The notes: a model not told the origin generated them from the letters alone. A DNA stretch of 64,000 nucleotides from Hyphomicrobiales bacterium (GCA_900473685.1 UCNE01000013.1:310001-374000), one strand, 5' to 3'. Shown: positions 16,016-25,059, numbered from the stretch's first letter. Program-made: numbers and translations.

Positions 16016-16900
16016 TTATTGCAATCCAACGAAAGCGGTCCGCACATGCTCGGCCACGGCCAGAACCGGTGGCGAGGCGTTGTCGACCACCTGCAGGCCG
16101 ATATTGTAATGACCAAGCTCCGGCAGGCCTTCGGCTTCACCAAGCGCCACCAGATCGCCATGAACAAGGTAGCGCGGCAAAGGCGCAATCGCCAGGTCGG
16201 CCTGGATCGCGGCGCGCTGTCCAGTCGTATGGGCGCTCAAAAATGCCACGCGAAACTTGCGGCCGGACTGTGTCAGCTTCTCCACTGCGTCGGCGCGCCA
16301 GACGCACCCATCTTCCCACATCGAGATTGGCAGCGGTTCACGCGCGTGAGCCGTTCCGCATTTCGTCCCAGCCCAGACAAGCCTTTCGGAAACGAGGATT
16401 TCGCCGCCGCCGGTGTTTTCACCGGCCATGCTGTTGAAGATGGCGATGTCCATCCGGTGTTCATCGACCCGCTTGCGCATGACGGTGCTGGTGCCGATGG
16501 TGACGTCGACCGTGACGTTCGGATAGGATTCCGAAAACCGCTTCAATACTTCCGGCAGGATGCGCTCGCCGATATCTTCCGGCGCGCCGACCCGCACGAC
16601 GCCGTTCATGTCAGGCAGAAGAAAACGCGATACCGCCTCGTTGTTGAGCGCCAGCATGCGGCGCGCAAACCCGAGCAGCACCTCACCCTTCGGCGTCAGC
16701 GAGACCGAGCGCGCATCGCGCAGGAAGAGAACGCAACCGAGCATCTCCTCCAGCTTCTTGATCTGCATCGAGACGGCCGATGGCGTCCGGTAGACCGTTT
16801 CGGCGGCCGTCGTAAAGTTTCCGGTCTCGGCGATAGCGACGAAGGTTTTCAGGATGTCCAGTTCGAGAAGCGGAAGGACATGACGCAGCATCATGTTCAT
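16016..16900 (-). CDS. LysR-family transcriptional regulator
   Basis: The protein has 294 residues from ATG 16900, which has an AAAGG site; an upstream ATG at 16942 lacks one. The N-terminal winged helix (about 10-65) includes ILKTFVAIAETGNFTTAAE, TPSAVSMQIKKLE and FLRDARSVSLTPKGE. The C-terminal periplasmic-binding-like effector domain (about 90-290) follows. No divergent partner is directly adjacent on the upstream side except an 81-residue small protein on the plus strand, whose promoter may be its target. The effector is not predictable. Confidence 0.9.
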   Translation of the reverse strand: MNMMLRHVLPLLELDILKTFVAIAETGNFTTAAETVYRTPSAVSMQIKKLEEMLGCVLFLRDARSVSLTPKGEVLLGFARRMLALNNEAVSRFLLPDMNGVVRVGAPEDIGERILPEVLKRFSESYPNVTVDVTIGTSTVMRKRVDEHRMDIAIFNSMAGENTGGGEILVSERLVWAGTKCGTAHAREPLPISMWEDGCVWRADAVEKLTQSGRKFRVAFLSAHTTGQRAAIQADLAIAPLPRYLVHGDLVALGEAEGLPELGHYNIGLQVVDNASPPVLAVAEHVRTAFVGLQ

Positions 16901-17021
16901 GGCGGAACCTTTCGGATCAGATTTTTTGAATGACAACATCACTTCATTGCGTTTGATTGAACCTCAAAGGGGCGCGATAGTCAAGTTGCAAACATCGAAG
17001 ACGTGATGAAAGGAGCTTCCC

Positions 17022-17267
17022 ATGTCCCTGCAACACGACACGGTACCGGTTGACACGAACTCTGTCCGGCTGCACGCCGGCGGCTTCACATTCTCCATGC
17101 GCCAGATGTTTGCGCCGCTTGTCCAGCAATTGAGCGAAGGTTACCACGCCCACAAGGTCGCGGAGACACGCAGGGCAACCCGGCGCGAACTTTCCCACCT
17201 GCCGGCCAGTCTGCAGCAGGATCTGGCTTTTTCCGACGGTACGGTCATCGCACTGGAGCAGCGGTAA
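17022..17267 (+). CDS. Small DUF1127-like protein, unknown function
   Basis: The protein has 81 residues with a very strong ribosome site (AAAGGAGC, 9 bp before ATG). The C-terminal half (RRATRRELSHLPASLQQDLAFS) resembles the Arg-rich YjiS/DUF1127 pattern of a basic helix followed by a 'L..L....L.D.' motif, but the match is loose. It is divergent from the LysR gene. DUF1127 proteins are implicated in RNA turnover and stress or metabolic adaptation in alphaproteobacteria. Confidence 0.65.
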   Translation: MSLQHDTVPVDTNSVRLHAGGFTFSMRQMFAPLVQQLSEGYHAHKVAETRRATRRELSHLPASLQQDLAFSDGTVIALEQR

Positions 17268-17374
17268 GCGCAAAGCGGCTGATAACGGCCCTTGGAAACT
17301 TAGGCGCAGGCCTCTAAACTCGCTGCCAGTGGCGCATAGCCGCTGGCCGGAAACGAGGGAGGAGCCTTTAATCC

Positions 17375-19195
17375 GTGAAAGTTCGCTTAGCTGTTGTCCT
17401 GTGCCTTGCGCCGCTTCTGCTTTTTGCCGTGATTTTTCAAGGCGGAGCATGGGCAACCCGCAGCTATATGGACGAGGCATCACTGCAGGCCAATTCAGCC
17501 TTGCGCCTGGCGGTCTCGGCGCTGAGCGGCCATCTCAGCCGCTATGAACCCTTGCCGGCCCTGATCGCCGATCACGACGATATCGAGGAACTGGTCACCC
17601 ACCCGGATAACAAGGGCCTGCGCGACGCAGTGAATGTCTACCTCAAGGACATCAACAACCTGCTGGAATCGTCCGATGTCTACGTCATAACTCTTGACGG
17701 AAACACCATTGCCGCCAGCAACTACGATCTGAAGACAAGCTTTGTCGGTCAGAACTTCAGCTACCGCCCCTATTTCCAGGACGCCGCCAACGGCAAACAA
17801 TCACGGTTTTACGCGCTCGGCACAACCTCGTTCAAGCGCGGCTATTATTTTGCCTCGCCCATCCGCGTCAAAGGCCAGATCAGCGGCGTCATCGTCTTCA
17901 AGGTGGATATCGATTCGATCGAAACATCCTGGCGCGGCGGCGAGTACAAGATCTTCGTCTCGGACCCTGAAGGCATTGTCTTCATGACCGGCAGTCCGGA
18001 ATGGCTCTATTCCAGCATCCTGCCGCTCAACAGCGCCCGTCTCCAGCGGACGCAGGCGTCGCGGCGCTACGCCGAGGCGGAACTCAAGCCGTTGCCGATC
18101 ACCCGCAGCACGCTCGATGATCATGAGCTGATGACGATGACCACAGCAGACCGTCGGGAATATCTGGTCCTGTCACATTATATGCCCGAGGCCGACTGGA
18201 CCGTGAATGTGCTGATGGACACAGCCTCCATCCGCGCCCAGGCGCGTACGACCATCGTCGCCATCGTACTTTTCCTCTGCCTGACCGGCCTTGCACTCGC
18301 CATCATCCTGCAACGCCGCGCCCGTCTGGCGGAGCGCATGCGGATGCAGACGGAAGCGCGCAACGAACTGGAGCACCGGGTCGAGGAACGCACCGCCGAT
18401 CTGGCCCTCGTCAACCAGCGCATCGAGGAAGAGATCACCGAACGGCGGCTGACCGAACGGGAATTGCGCAAGACGCAGGCCGACCTGATCCAGGCCGGCA
18501 AGCTTGCCGGATTGGGCCAGATGTCCGCCGCCCTCTCCCACGAACTCAACCAGCCGCTGGCCGCCGCCAAGACCTATGCCGACAGCGCCGCAATGCTGAT
18601 CGACCTGGAACGTGTGCCGGAGGCCCGCGACAATATCAGGCGTATTTCCGGACTGGTCGACCGCATGGCCTCGATCAGCCGCCACCTGCGCAACTTTGCC
18701 CGCAAGCCGAACGAGAAGCTCGGATCCGTCGCCCTTGATGCCGTCATCGACGATACGCTGGAAATCGTTTCTGCCCGCCTGAAGACCGCAGATGCAGACC
18801 TGCTGGTCGAACTCGGCGAAGATGCCGCCATGGTGCATGCAGGTTTCGTCCGGCTGCAACAGGTCCTCGTCAACATCATCACCAATGCGGCCGATGCGGT
18901 CGAAGGTCTGGACGACCGGCGTATCCATGTCCTGGCGGCCCGCCAGGGCGACACGGTGATCCTGACGATCAGGGACCATGGCCCCGGGGTGCCTGCGGCA
19001 ATCGCCGAGCGTATCTTCGATCCTTTCTACACAACCAAGGGCGTCGGCAAGGGGCTGGGTCTCGGTCTCTCGATCTCCTACAACATCGTCAAGGATTTTG
19101 GCGGCAGCCTCTCCGTCTCCAATCATCCTGAGGGCGGCGCCGTGTTCCGCATCGAGCTAGAGGCCGCGACCGCCGCCCGGGAGGCTGCCGAATGA
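17375..19195 (+). CDS. Sensor histidine kinase, DctB-like (dCache sensor)
   Basis: The protein has 606 residues from GTG 17375 behind GAGGAG. The first membrane segment (3-25) and second (about 291-312) flank a 265-residue periplasmic double-Cache region. A coiled-coil linker (315-370) leads to the HisKA box SAALSHELNQPLAA with H389. The HATPase domain has the N box (NIITNAADAVEG), DHGPGVP and GKGLGLGLS. This layout is that of DctB, which senses C4-dicarboxylates. Its stop overlaps the start of the response regulator by 4 bp. As tctCBA follows, the ligand here is more likely a tricarboxylate or related acid than succinate. Confidence 0.9.
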   Translation: MKVRLAVVLCLAPLLLFAVIFQGGAWATRSYMDEASLQANSALRLAVSALSGHLSRYEPLPALIADHDDIEELVTHPDNKGLRDAVNVYLKDINNLLESSDVYVITLDGNTIAASNYDLKTSFVGQNFSYRPYFQDAANGKQSRFYALGTTSFKRGYYFASPIRVKGQISGVIVFKVDIDSIETSWRGGEYKIFVSDPEGIVFMTGSPEWLYSSILPLNSARLQRTQASRRYAEAELKPLPITRSTLDDHELMTMTTADRREYLVLSHYMPEADWTVNVLMDTASIRAQARTTIVAIVLFLCLTGLALAIILQRRARLAERMRMQTEARNELEHRVEERTADLALVNQRIEEEITERRLTERELRKTQADLIQAGKLAGLGQMSAALSHELNQPLAAAKTYADSAAMLIDLERVPEARDNIRRISGLVDRMASISRHLRNFARKPNEKLGSVALDAVIDDTLEIVSARLKTADADLLVELGEDAAMVHAGFVRLQQVLVNIITNAADAVEGLDDRRIHVLAARQGDTVILTIRDHGPGVPAAIAERIFDPFYTTKGVGKGLGLGLSISYNIVKDFGGSLSVSNHPEGGAVFRIELEAATAAREAAE

Positions 19196-20547
19196 GCGAT
19201 GCGCGTGTGCTGCTGGTCGATGACGAAGAGGAAATGCGCCACTCCACTGCGCAGGCACTCGGCCTGTTCGGTCTGGATGTCGATACGTTCTCCAGCGCCG
19301 AAGATGTGCTGGAACTGACCGGCTACAGCTTTTCCGGCGTCGTCGTCAGCGATATCCGCATGCCCGGCATGGACGGCATGACGCTTCTGCAGCGCATCCG
19401 CGAGGTTGATGCCGAAATCCCGGTCATCCTCGTCACCGGCCACGGCGACGTGCAACTGGCCGTCAAGGCAATGCGCGAAGGTGTCTACGACTTCCTCGAA
19501 AAACCGTTTACCGCCCAGCATCTGGCGGCCATCGCCCGCCGTGCGCTCGACCGGCGCAATCTGGTGCTGGAAAACCGCCGCCTTCGCGCCGTTGCCGGCA
19601 AACGGGATGATATCGAGGCACGCCTGCCCGGCCGCACACAGGCAATGGTCGATCTGCGCTACCGGCTTCGCGCCATTGGCGCCACCGACGCCGATACGCT
19701 GATTATCGGCGAAACCGGCGCCGGCAAGGAGGTCGTTGCCCGGGCGCTTCACGACATCAGCGCCCGCGCCGACCGGCCGCTGATCGCTATCAACTGCGCC
19801 GCCCTACCGGAAAACCTGATCGAGAGCGAGTTGTTCGGCCATGAAGCCGGTGCCTTTCCGGGCGCGATCAGGCCACGCTACGGCAAATTCGAACACGCCC
19901 GCGGCGGCACCATCCTGCTGGACGAGATCGGTTCCCTGCCCTTCGACCTGCAAGCCAAGTTTCTCAGGGTCCTGCAGGAACGGGTGATTACCCGGCTCGG
20001 CTCCAACGAGATCGTACCGCTCGACGTGCGCTTCGTTGCCACCAGCAAGGTCAATCTGGAGGCGGAAGTGGCAGCAGGGCGTTTTCGCGCCGATCTTCTC
20101 TACCGGCTGAATGTCGCGACGCTGCATGTGCCCTCGCTGGCACAGCGCAAGGCGGATATCCCGCTCCTGTTCCTGCAGCTGGTCCGGGAGGCTGCCGCCC
20201 GCTATGTGCGCAGCGATATCGATGTGCCGCCGAGCCTGATTACAGAGATTGCCGAACGCTCCTGGCCTGGAAATGTCCGCGAGCTGCGCAATGCCGCCGA
20301 CCGTCTCGTCCTTGGGCTCGACCTGAAGCCGGATGAAGGGCAAGCACATCCCGGAAAGCAACGGCTGGCAGACAAGGTTGCCGATTATGAACGCGGGATT
20401 ATCGCCAGCGCGCTCAACGCCCATGGCGGCGCACTGCGGCCCGTCTACGAATTGCTGGGCATATCGCGAAAGACGCTTTACGAGAAAATGCAGAAATACG
20501 GGCTCGATAAAAAGCTGTCTATCGAGGACGACGACTACGCCCTCTGA
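19192..20547 (+). CDS. Sigma-54-type response regulator, DctD-like, with GAFPGA instead of GAFTGA
   Basis: The protein has 451 residues: receiver domain (phosphoacceptor D54), AAA+ domain with Walker A GETGAGKE (173-180), Walker B LLDEIG (D244/E245), and a Fis-type helix-turn-helix at the C-terminus (PVYELLGISRKTLYEKMQKY). It should activate sigma-54 promoters, presumably that of tctCBA, under control of the linked kinase. The sigma-54-contacting loop, normally GAFTGA, reads GAFPGA (220-225). The Thr contacts sigma-54 in characterised members, so the activator may be altered or may work by another mechanism. I see no clear -24/-12 promoter upstream of tctC. Confidence 0.9.
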   Translation: MSDARVLLVDDEEEMRHSTAQALGLFGLDVDTFSSAEDVLELTGYSFSGVVVSDIRMPGMDGMTLLQRIREVDAEIPVILVTGHGDVQLAVKAMREGVYDFLEKPFTAQHLAAIARRALDRRNLVLENRRLRAVAGKRDDIEARLPGRTQAMVDLRYRLRAIGATDADTLIIGETGAGKEVVARALHDISARADRPLIAINCAALPENLIESELFGHEAGAFPGAIRPRYGKFEHARGGTILLDEIGSLPFDLQAKFLRVLQERVITRLGSNEIVPLDVRFVATSKVNLEAEVAAGRFRADLLYRLNVATLHVPSLAQRKADIPLLFLQLVREAAARYVRSDIDVPPSLITEIAERSWPGNVRELRNAADRLVLGLDLKPDEGQAHPGKQRLADKVADYERGIIASALNAHGGALRPVYELLGISRKTLYEKMQKYGLDKKLSIEDDDYAL

Positions 20548-20550
20548 CCG

Positions 20551-20578
20551 AACAATGGGTGGAAATCCACCCGTTGTT
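20551..20578 (+). terminator. Hairpin after dctD-like gene
   Basis: The inverted repeat AACAATGGGTGG / CCACCCGTTGTT has one mismatch in 12 bp and a 4-base loop. It begins 3 bp after the stop codon and is followed by TTTCC. It probably terminates the two-component operon, though an operator role for the adjacent tct promoter is possible. Confidence 0.6.
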
Positions 20579-20752
20579 TCCGGCGTATGTCCCCAAACTT
20601 ACCCATGCTGCGCTGCACCGTTTGCAAAAAACCGCCGGAAGCCGTTGCGGAACAGTTGCTGCATGGCCGTCCACCTTCACAAATAGGGCATCCAGAATCG
20701 GCGCGGGAGGAACTTCGCCGGCTGGCAACATATTTCATCCGGGAGGACTTCG

Positions 20753-21736
20753 ATGAAAACCCTGACAGCCATTTTTGGCATGACGGCTCTTGCTGCCGTT
20801 TCGCTCATTTCCATTTCCGCACGCGCGCAGTCCTATCCGGACCGTACCATCACCATGGTCGTTCCCTTCTCGGCCGGTGGCCCGACCGATACCGTCGCAC
20901 GCCTGGTTGCCGAATCCATGTCGAAGGATCTCGGCCAGCAGATCGTCGTTGAAAACGTCGGCGGCGCCGGCGGTTCGCTCGGTGCAGGCCGCGTCGCACA
21001 GGCCGATCCGGATGGCTACACGGTCCTGCTCCATCATATCGGCATGGCCACCAGCGCCACGCTCTACCGCAAGCTTGCCTATGACACGCTGAACGCCTTC
21101 GAATATGTCGGCCTTGTCACCGACGTGCCGATGACGATCGTTGCCCGCAAGGATTTCGAGCCGAAGGACCTCAAGGGCCTCATCGACTATGTGAAGGCCA
21201 ACAAGGATACAGTCACGGTCGCTAATGCCGGCATCGGCGCTGCCTCGCATCTGTGCGGGATGATGTTCATGAGCGCCATCGAAACGCCGCTCGTCACAGT
21301 ACCTTACAAGGGCACCGGCCCGGCGATGACCGATCTGCTCGGTGGCCAGGTCGACATCATGTGCGACCAGACGACCAACACCACCAAACAGATCCTCGGC
21401 GGCACGATCAAGGCCTACGCCGTGACTTCTCCGGCCCGTCTGCCGGTCCTGCCGGACGTCCCGACAGCGGTCGAAGGCGGCCTGGCTGACTTCCAGGTCG
21501 GCATCTGGCACGGGGTCTACGCACCGAAGGGCACGCCTGCTGAAGCCACCGAACGCCTGTCGAAGGCGCTTCAGGTCGCCCTGAAGGACCCGAACGTCGT
21601 TGCCCGCTTTGCAGAACTGGGCACGGTTCCATCTTCGGAAGCCGAAGCGACCCCTGCAGCGCTGAAGACAAAGCTCGAAAGCGAAATCGCCCGCTGGAAG
21701 CCGGTGATCGAAGCTGCCGGCCAATACGCCGACTGA
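20753..21736 (+). CDS. tctC: Tripartite tricarboxylate transporter substrate-binding protein (TctC/Bug family)
   Basis: The protein has 327 residues with a signal peptide (cleavage after SARA, residue 24). Bug-family features follow: YPDRTITMVVPFSAGGPTD, VENVGGAGGSLGAG and VPYKGTGPAMTDLLGGQVD. It captures a carboxylate in the periplasm and delivers it to the TctAB membrane complex. A GGGAGGA site precedes ATG. It is the first gene of tctCBA, downstream of the DctB/D-like regulators, and is separated from tctB by a strong stem-loop. The substrate (citrate, tricarballylate or another carboxylate) cannot be fixed, since Bug proteins have broad ligands. Confidence 0.93.
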   Translation: MKTLTAIFGMTALAAVSLISISARAQSYPDRTITMVVPFSAGGPTDTVARLVAESMSKDLGQQIVVENVGGAGGSLGAGRVAQADPDGYTVLLHHIGMATSATLYRKLAYDTLNAFEYVGLVTDVPMTIVARKDFEPKDLKGLIDYVKANKDTVTVANAGIGAASHLCGMMFMSAIETPLVTVPYKGTGPAMTDLLGGQVDIMCDQTTNTTKQILGGTIKAYAVTSPARLPVLPDVPTAVEGGLADFQVGIWHGVYAPKGTPAEATERLSKALQVALKDPNVVARFAELGTVPSSEAEATPAALKTKLESEIARWKPVIEAAGQYAD

Positions 21737-21764
21737 TCACGCCCACGATAGTCCCGTGCCGTTC

Positions 21765-21794
21765 CGCCTCCCTCTTTCTTGAAAGGGGGAGGCG
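21765..21794 (+). repeat. Strong stem-loop between tctC and tctB
   Basis: CGCCTCCCTCTTTC pairs with GAAAGGGGGAGGCG across a 2-base loop: 14 pairs of which one is a G-U wobble in RNA. There is no T-tract. Such elements after the binding-protein gene usually stabilise its mRNA 3' end or cause partial termination, giving more TctC than TctA/B. Confidence 0.65.
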
Positions 21795-21870
21795 TCCGCC
21801 CAATGTCATTTCGACGGCCACGCAACGCGCTGGTGGGGACCGGAGGCCGGGCTGAAACAAAGGAGGCATC

Positions 21871-22332
21871 ATGAAATCCTTATCCTTCGACACCACCAAT
21901 GCGCTCTGCGGTGCGCTCTTCATCGGTCTTGGCGGCTTTTTTATCTTTCAAAGCCTCGGCCTTGACCTCGGCACAGCGTTCAAGATGGGTCCTGGCTACT
22001 TTCCGCTGTTCCTTGCCGCCATCCTGACGCTCCTCGGCATCATCATCATCGTTCAATCGACCCGTGTCGAAGGCGAACCGCTCGGGCCGATTGCCTGGCG
22101 CGGCATGCTGTTCATCCTGCCGGCCCCGGTCTTCTTCGGATTGACCGTGCGCGGCCTCGGTTTCGTGCCATCGCTGTTCTTCACCGCACTGATCGCCTGC
22201 TTCGCGTCGCAGCGCATGAAGCCGCTGACGGCGCTTGCGCTGTCCGCAGCCCTGACGATCTTTTCGGTCGCTGTGTTCAGCTATGCGCTCGGCCTGCCCT
22301 TCCAGCGCTTCGGCCCCTGGGTCAGATTGTAG
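21871..22332 (+). CDS. tctB: Tripartite tricarboxylate transporter small membrane subunit TctB
   Basis: The protein has 153 residues with four predicted membrane helices (about 12-32, 42-61, 76-95 plus 97-113, 119-142) and the TctB block FKMGPGYFPLFLA. It is the small integral subunit of the secondary transporter, partner of TctA. AAAGGAGG lies just upstream of ATG, a strong ribosome site, and tctA starts 9 bp after its stop. Confidence 0.9.
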   Translation: MKSLSFDTTNALCGALFIGLGGFFIFQSLGLDLGTAFKMGPGYFPLFLAAILTLLGIIIIVQSTRVEGEPLGPIAWRGMLFILPAPVFFGLTVRGLGFVPSLFFTALIACFASQRMKPLTALALSAALTIFSVAVFSYALGLPFQRFGPWVRL

Positions 22333-22341
22333 GACATCACG

Positions 22342-23847
22342 ATGGAACTTTTCAGCAATCTCGCTCTCGGCTTCACCACAGCCGGCTCACCCGAAAACCT
22401 CCTCTTCTGCCTGATCGGCGTGCTGCTCGGTACCTTGATCGGTGTTTTGCCCGGCATCGGCGCCACCGCCACCATCGCCATGCTTTTGCCGATCACCTTC
22501 CAGCTGGAGCCCGTCTCCTCGCTGATCATGCTCGCCGGCATCTATTACGGTGCGCAATACGGCGGATCGACCACCGCCATCCTGATCAATATGCCCGGCG
22601 AATCCTCGTCCGCCGTCACCGCCATCGACGGCTACCAGATGGCGCGCAAAGGCCGGGCCGGTGCTGCCCTCTCCATCGCGGCGCTCGGGTCGTTCTTCGC
22701 CGGAACGGTCTCTACCTTCCTGGTGGCGATCTTCGCCCTGCCATTGACGGCCATTGCCCTGCAGTTCGGCGCGGCGGAATATTTCTCGCTGATGATCGTC
22801 GGCCTCGTCTCCTCAATTGCCCTTGCACATGGATCCATCGTCAAGGCATTGGCGATGGTCGCGCTTGGCCTGCTGCTGGGTCTCGTCGGGACGGACATCT
22901 ACACCGGCACACCACGCTTCACCCTGGGCATCCGTGAATATGCCGATGGACTGAACTTCGTTGCGGTCGCCGTCGGTGTCTTCGGCGTTGCCGAAATCCT
23001 GCGCAATCTCGAAGGTGAGAAAACCCGCACCGTGCTGATGGCCAAGGTCAGCGGCCTGTTGCCGACCCGCGACGATTTCAAGCAGATGCTTGCGCCGGTC
23101 GTGCGCGGCACGGTCATCGGCTCGGCGCTCGGCATCCTGCCTGGCGGTGGCGCAATCCTTGCGGCTTTCGCCTCCTACACTGTCGAGAAGCGCATATCGA
23201 AGACACCGGAGGAGTTCGGCCATGGCGCGATCGCCGGTGTCGCCGGCCCCGAATCAGCCAACAATGCCGGTGCCCAGACATCGTTCATCCCGCTTCTGAC
23301 GCTTGGCATTCCGGCAAACCCGGTGATGGCGCTGATGGTTGGCGCGATGATCATCCAGGGCATCGTGCCCGGCCCGAACGTCGCGGTCGAGCAACCCGCC
23401 TTGTTCTGGGGGATCATCGCGTCGATGTGGATCGGCAACCTGATGCTGGTCGTACTGAACCTGCCGCTGATCGGCCTGTGGGTAAAGCTGCTGACGATCC
23501 CGTATTATGTGCTCTTCCCGATCATCATGGCCTTCTGCTCGATCGGGGTCTACAGCGTCAATTCCAACGTCTACGACCTCTATGCCGTCGCTTTCTTCGG
23601 CCTAGCGGGCTATGCGCTGGTCAAGCTGCGTTGCGAACCGGCGCCCCTGCTGCTCGGCTTCGTTCTCGGGCCGTTGCTGGAGGAAAACCTGCGCCGCGCC
23701 ATGATCCTGTCGCGTGGCGATGCAACGACCTTCGTCACACGGCCGATCAGCGCCATTCTACTGTTAATCGCCCTTGCCGTGCTGGTCGTCGTCTTCCTGC
23801 CGGCCGTCAAGGCCAAGCGTGAGGCAGTGTTCCAGGAAGAGGATTGA
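22342..23847 (+). CDS. tctA: Tripartite tricarboxylate transporter large permease TctA
   Basis: The protein has 501 residues with about 12 membrane segments. Signature regions include LGTLIGVLPGIGATATIAMLL near residue 30, YGAQYGGSTTAILINMPGE at about 70, and PEEFGHGAIAGVAGPESANN, a conserved TctA loop, at about 290. It catalyses cation-coupled uptake of the carboxylate delivered by TctC. It is the last gene of the operon and is followed by an 11-bp perfect hairpin. Confidence 0.95.
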   Translation: MELFSNLALGFTTAGSPENLLFCLIGVLLGTLIGVLPGIGATATIAMLLPITFQLEPVSSLIMLAGIYYGAQYGGSTTAILINMPGESSSAVTAIDGYQMARKGRAGAALSIAALGSFFAGTVSTFLVAIFALPLTAIALQFGAAEYFSLMIVGLVSSIALAHGSIVKALAMVALGLLLGLVGTDIYTGTPRFTLGIREYADGLNFVAVAVGVFGVAEILRNLEGEKTRTVLMAKVSGLLPTRDDFKQMLAPVVRGTVIGSALGILPGGGAILAAFASYTVEKRISKTPEEFGHGAIAGVAGPESANNAGAQTSFIPLLTLGIPANPVMALMVGAMIIQGIVPGPNVAVEQPALFWGIIASMWIGNLMLVVLNLPLIGLWVKLLTIPYYVLFPIIMAFCSIGVYSVNSNVYDLYAVAFFGLAGYALVKLRCEPAPLLLGFVLGPLLEENLRRAMILSRGDATTFVTRPISAILLLIALAVLVVVFLPAVKAKREAVFQEED

Positions 23848-23885
23848 TCCAACTGCGCAGCACGGCATGGCGACATGCTGCAACC

Positions 23886-23911
23886 ATCGCCGGCAGGAAA
23901 CTGCCGGCGAT
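23886..23911. terminator. Hairpin downstream of tctA
   Basis: ATCGCCGGCAG and its exact complement are separated by GAAA, an ideal tetraloop, 38 bp after the tctA stop. No T-tract follows, so it may be a 3'-end stabiliser or a Rho-assisted terminator. Confidence 0.5.
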
Positions 23912-24039
23912 CCGCTGAGCAGGCTGCTGCAAACGAACAAAGGCCAGTCTCTCGACCAGCCCTTCAAAAAGTCCCGATGGTTTCGACCATCGGCTATTGG
24001 TGTTTATGGCCACCTGCTCGTTATCGGTACCGACCAGCC

Positions 24040-24210
24040 TCAGGCAGCATCAACGCCAGTCTTGCCGTCTTCGTTCTTTCTGATGCTAACACCAGTCGAA
24101 GCCTCGATCATCGCCATATTGATGATGTAGCTCAACAGGGTGTTGCACTGGCTGTCCGCCATCAATTTAGCGGCATTGAGAAGATCGACGATATGAGACT
24201 GCGGTTTCAT
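24040..24210 (-). CDS. 56-aa hypothetical protein
   Basis: A small open frame reads from ATG 24210 (GGAG 11 bp upstream) to TGA at 24040. The peptide begins MKPQSHIVDLLNAAKLMAD and continues with a helical stretch containing LLSYIINMAMIEAS, then a charged tail ending GVDAA. Codon use matches the surrounding genes. It resembles small conserved rhizobial proteins with an N-terminal amphipathic helix, but I cannot name a family. Confidence 0.6.
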   Translation of the reverse strand: MKPQSHIVDLLNAAKLMADSQCNTLLSYIINMAMIEASTGVSIRKNEDGKTGVDAA

Positions 24211-24351
24211 TATACGGCTCCAGCCTTGTCACAATTGACACTTCAACGTTGTCTATTTTAGCTCTTATTTTCAACTGCGGATAATCATCAATGAAAATTA
24301 CCAGTTGAGGCAACAAAAACACCCTAAAATTTCAGGGTAAAAGCACACCGT

Positions 24352-24379
24352 TTGACAGCACGAAAAACATGAGCATACT
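24352..24379 (+). promoter_or_regulatory. Probable sigma-70 promoter
   Basis: TTGACA (24352-24357), a 16-bp spacer and CATACT (24374-24379) would start transcription near 24386, 23 bp before the ATG of the 64-residue small protein. A small ACCCT/AGGGT dyad lies just upstream (24321-24338). Confidence 0.55.
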
Positions 24380-24408
24380 TCTCTTCTATTCGATTCAGAG
24401 ACCCCCAA

Positions 24409-24603
24409 ATGACATCCGGCCCAATTTTCAGCGATGCACAGTTAAAACTCTGGCTGCGGCGCGTTAAGACAGAAATGTCGAAGGGAACACCGCCGGAAGC
24501 GGCTCTCGATCTGGTCAAGGCGGCCATGTCTGCGCAGACTGCGGGCCAAAGTGCGTTATTGCCGGCTGACGATCTGCCGCAAAAAACGATGAAAAAATCC
24601 TAG
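24409..24603 (+). CDS. 64-aa hypothetical protein
   Basis: The open frame runs from ATG 24409, with a well-formed promoter just upstream but only a weak ribosome site. The peptide (TSGPIFSDAQLKLWLRRV at the start) is helical and basic in the first half and ends in a flexible KTMKKS tail. No family is recognised. Two other small-protein genes flank it. Confidence 0.5.
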   Translation: MTSGPIFSDAQLKLWLRRVKTEMSKGTPPEAALDLVKAAMSAQTAGQSALLPADDLPQKTMKKS

Positions 24604-24795
24604 AAAAGTCACCGCAAGCGGGCGTTTCTTCCGGGATTTTCAACCACGCCGCACAGGCATTCCAGCGACCACCATACATCATGATATTTGATACAAGAGA
24701 TCAATTATATTCGATTGAATGATGAGTGGCTATCCGGCATTACTCTTCCATGGTCGCGACCTTTTGATACCTCCCAGTCAAAAGGAACCAGAACA

Positions 24796-24999
24796 ATGGC
24801 ATTCTTCAGTTTAGAACATAGCTCAAAGCCAAGGCATTCGTCTTTTGCTTCGACCCTTTTTAGCCTGCCCGCACGTGCTGTCGCCTCGTGGAAGCGTTAT
24901 CGTACCGAGCGGGTACTGGAAGGCCTGCCCTACGATACACTGAAGGACATCGGCTTCCCCTCCGCCGACAGGGCCAATGGCACTGCATCGAAGAAATGA
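24796..24999 (+). CDS. DUF1127-type small basic protein
   Basis: The protein has 67 residues from ATG 24796 with AAAAGGAA at the right spacing. The C-terminal part has the DUF1127 pattern: a basic helix (ASWKRYRTERVLEGL) followed by YDTLKDIGFPSADR. Such proteins in rhizobia and Rhodobacter bind RNA or modulate phosphate, exopolysaccharide and sRNA pathways. It is followed by a good terminator. Confidence 0.75.
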   Translation: MAFFSLEHSSKPRHSSFASTLFSLPARAVASWKRYRTERVLEGLPYDTLKDIGFPSADRANGTASKK

Positions 25000-25059
25000 T
25001 GCCGGCGAAAACAGCTTGTAACGGTCAGCCGTGTCGAAATACCGTCAATCCTATGTAGC

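Noticed and set aside
20579-20752. Sigma-54 promoter before tctC
   Set aside because: No GG-N10-GC with good flanks was found. TGGCAACATATTTCA near 20720 has the wrong -12 and is too close to the start codon.
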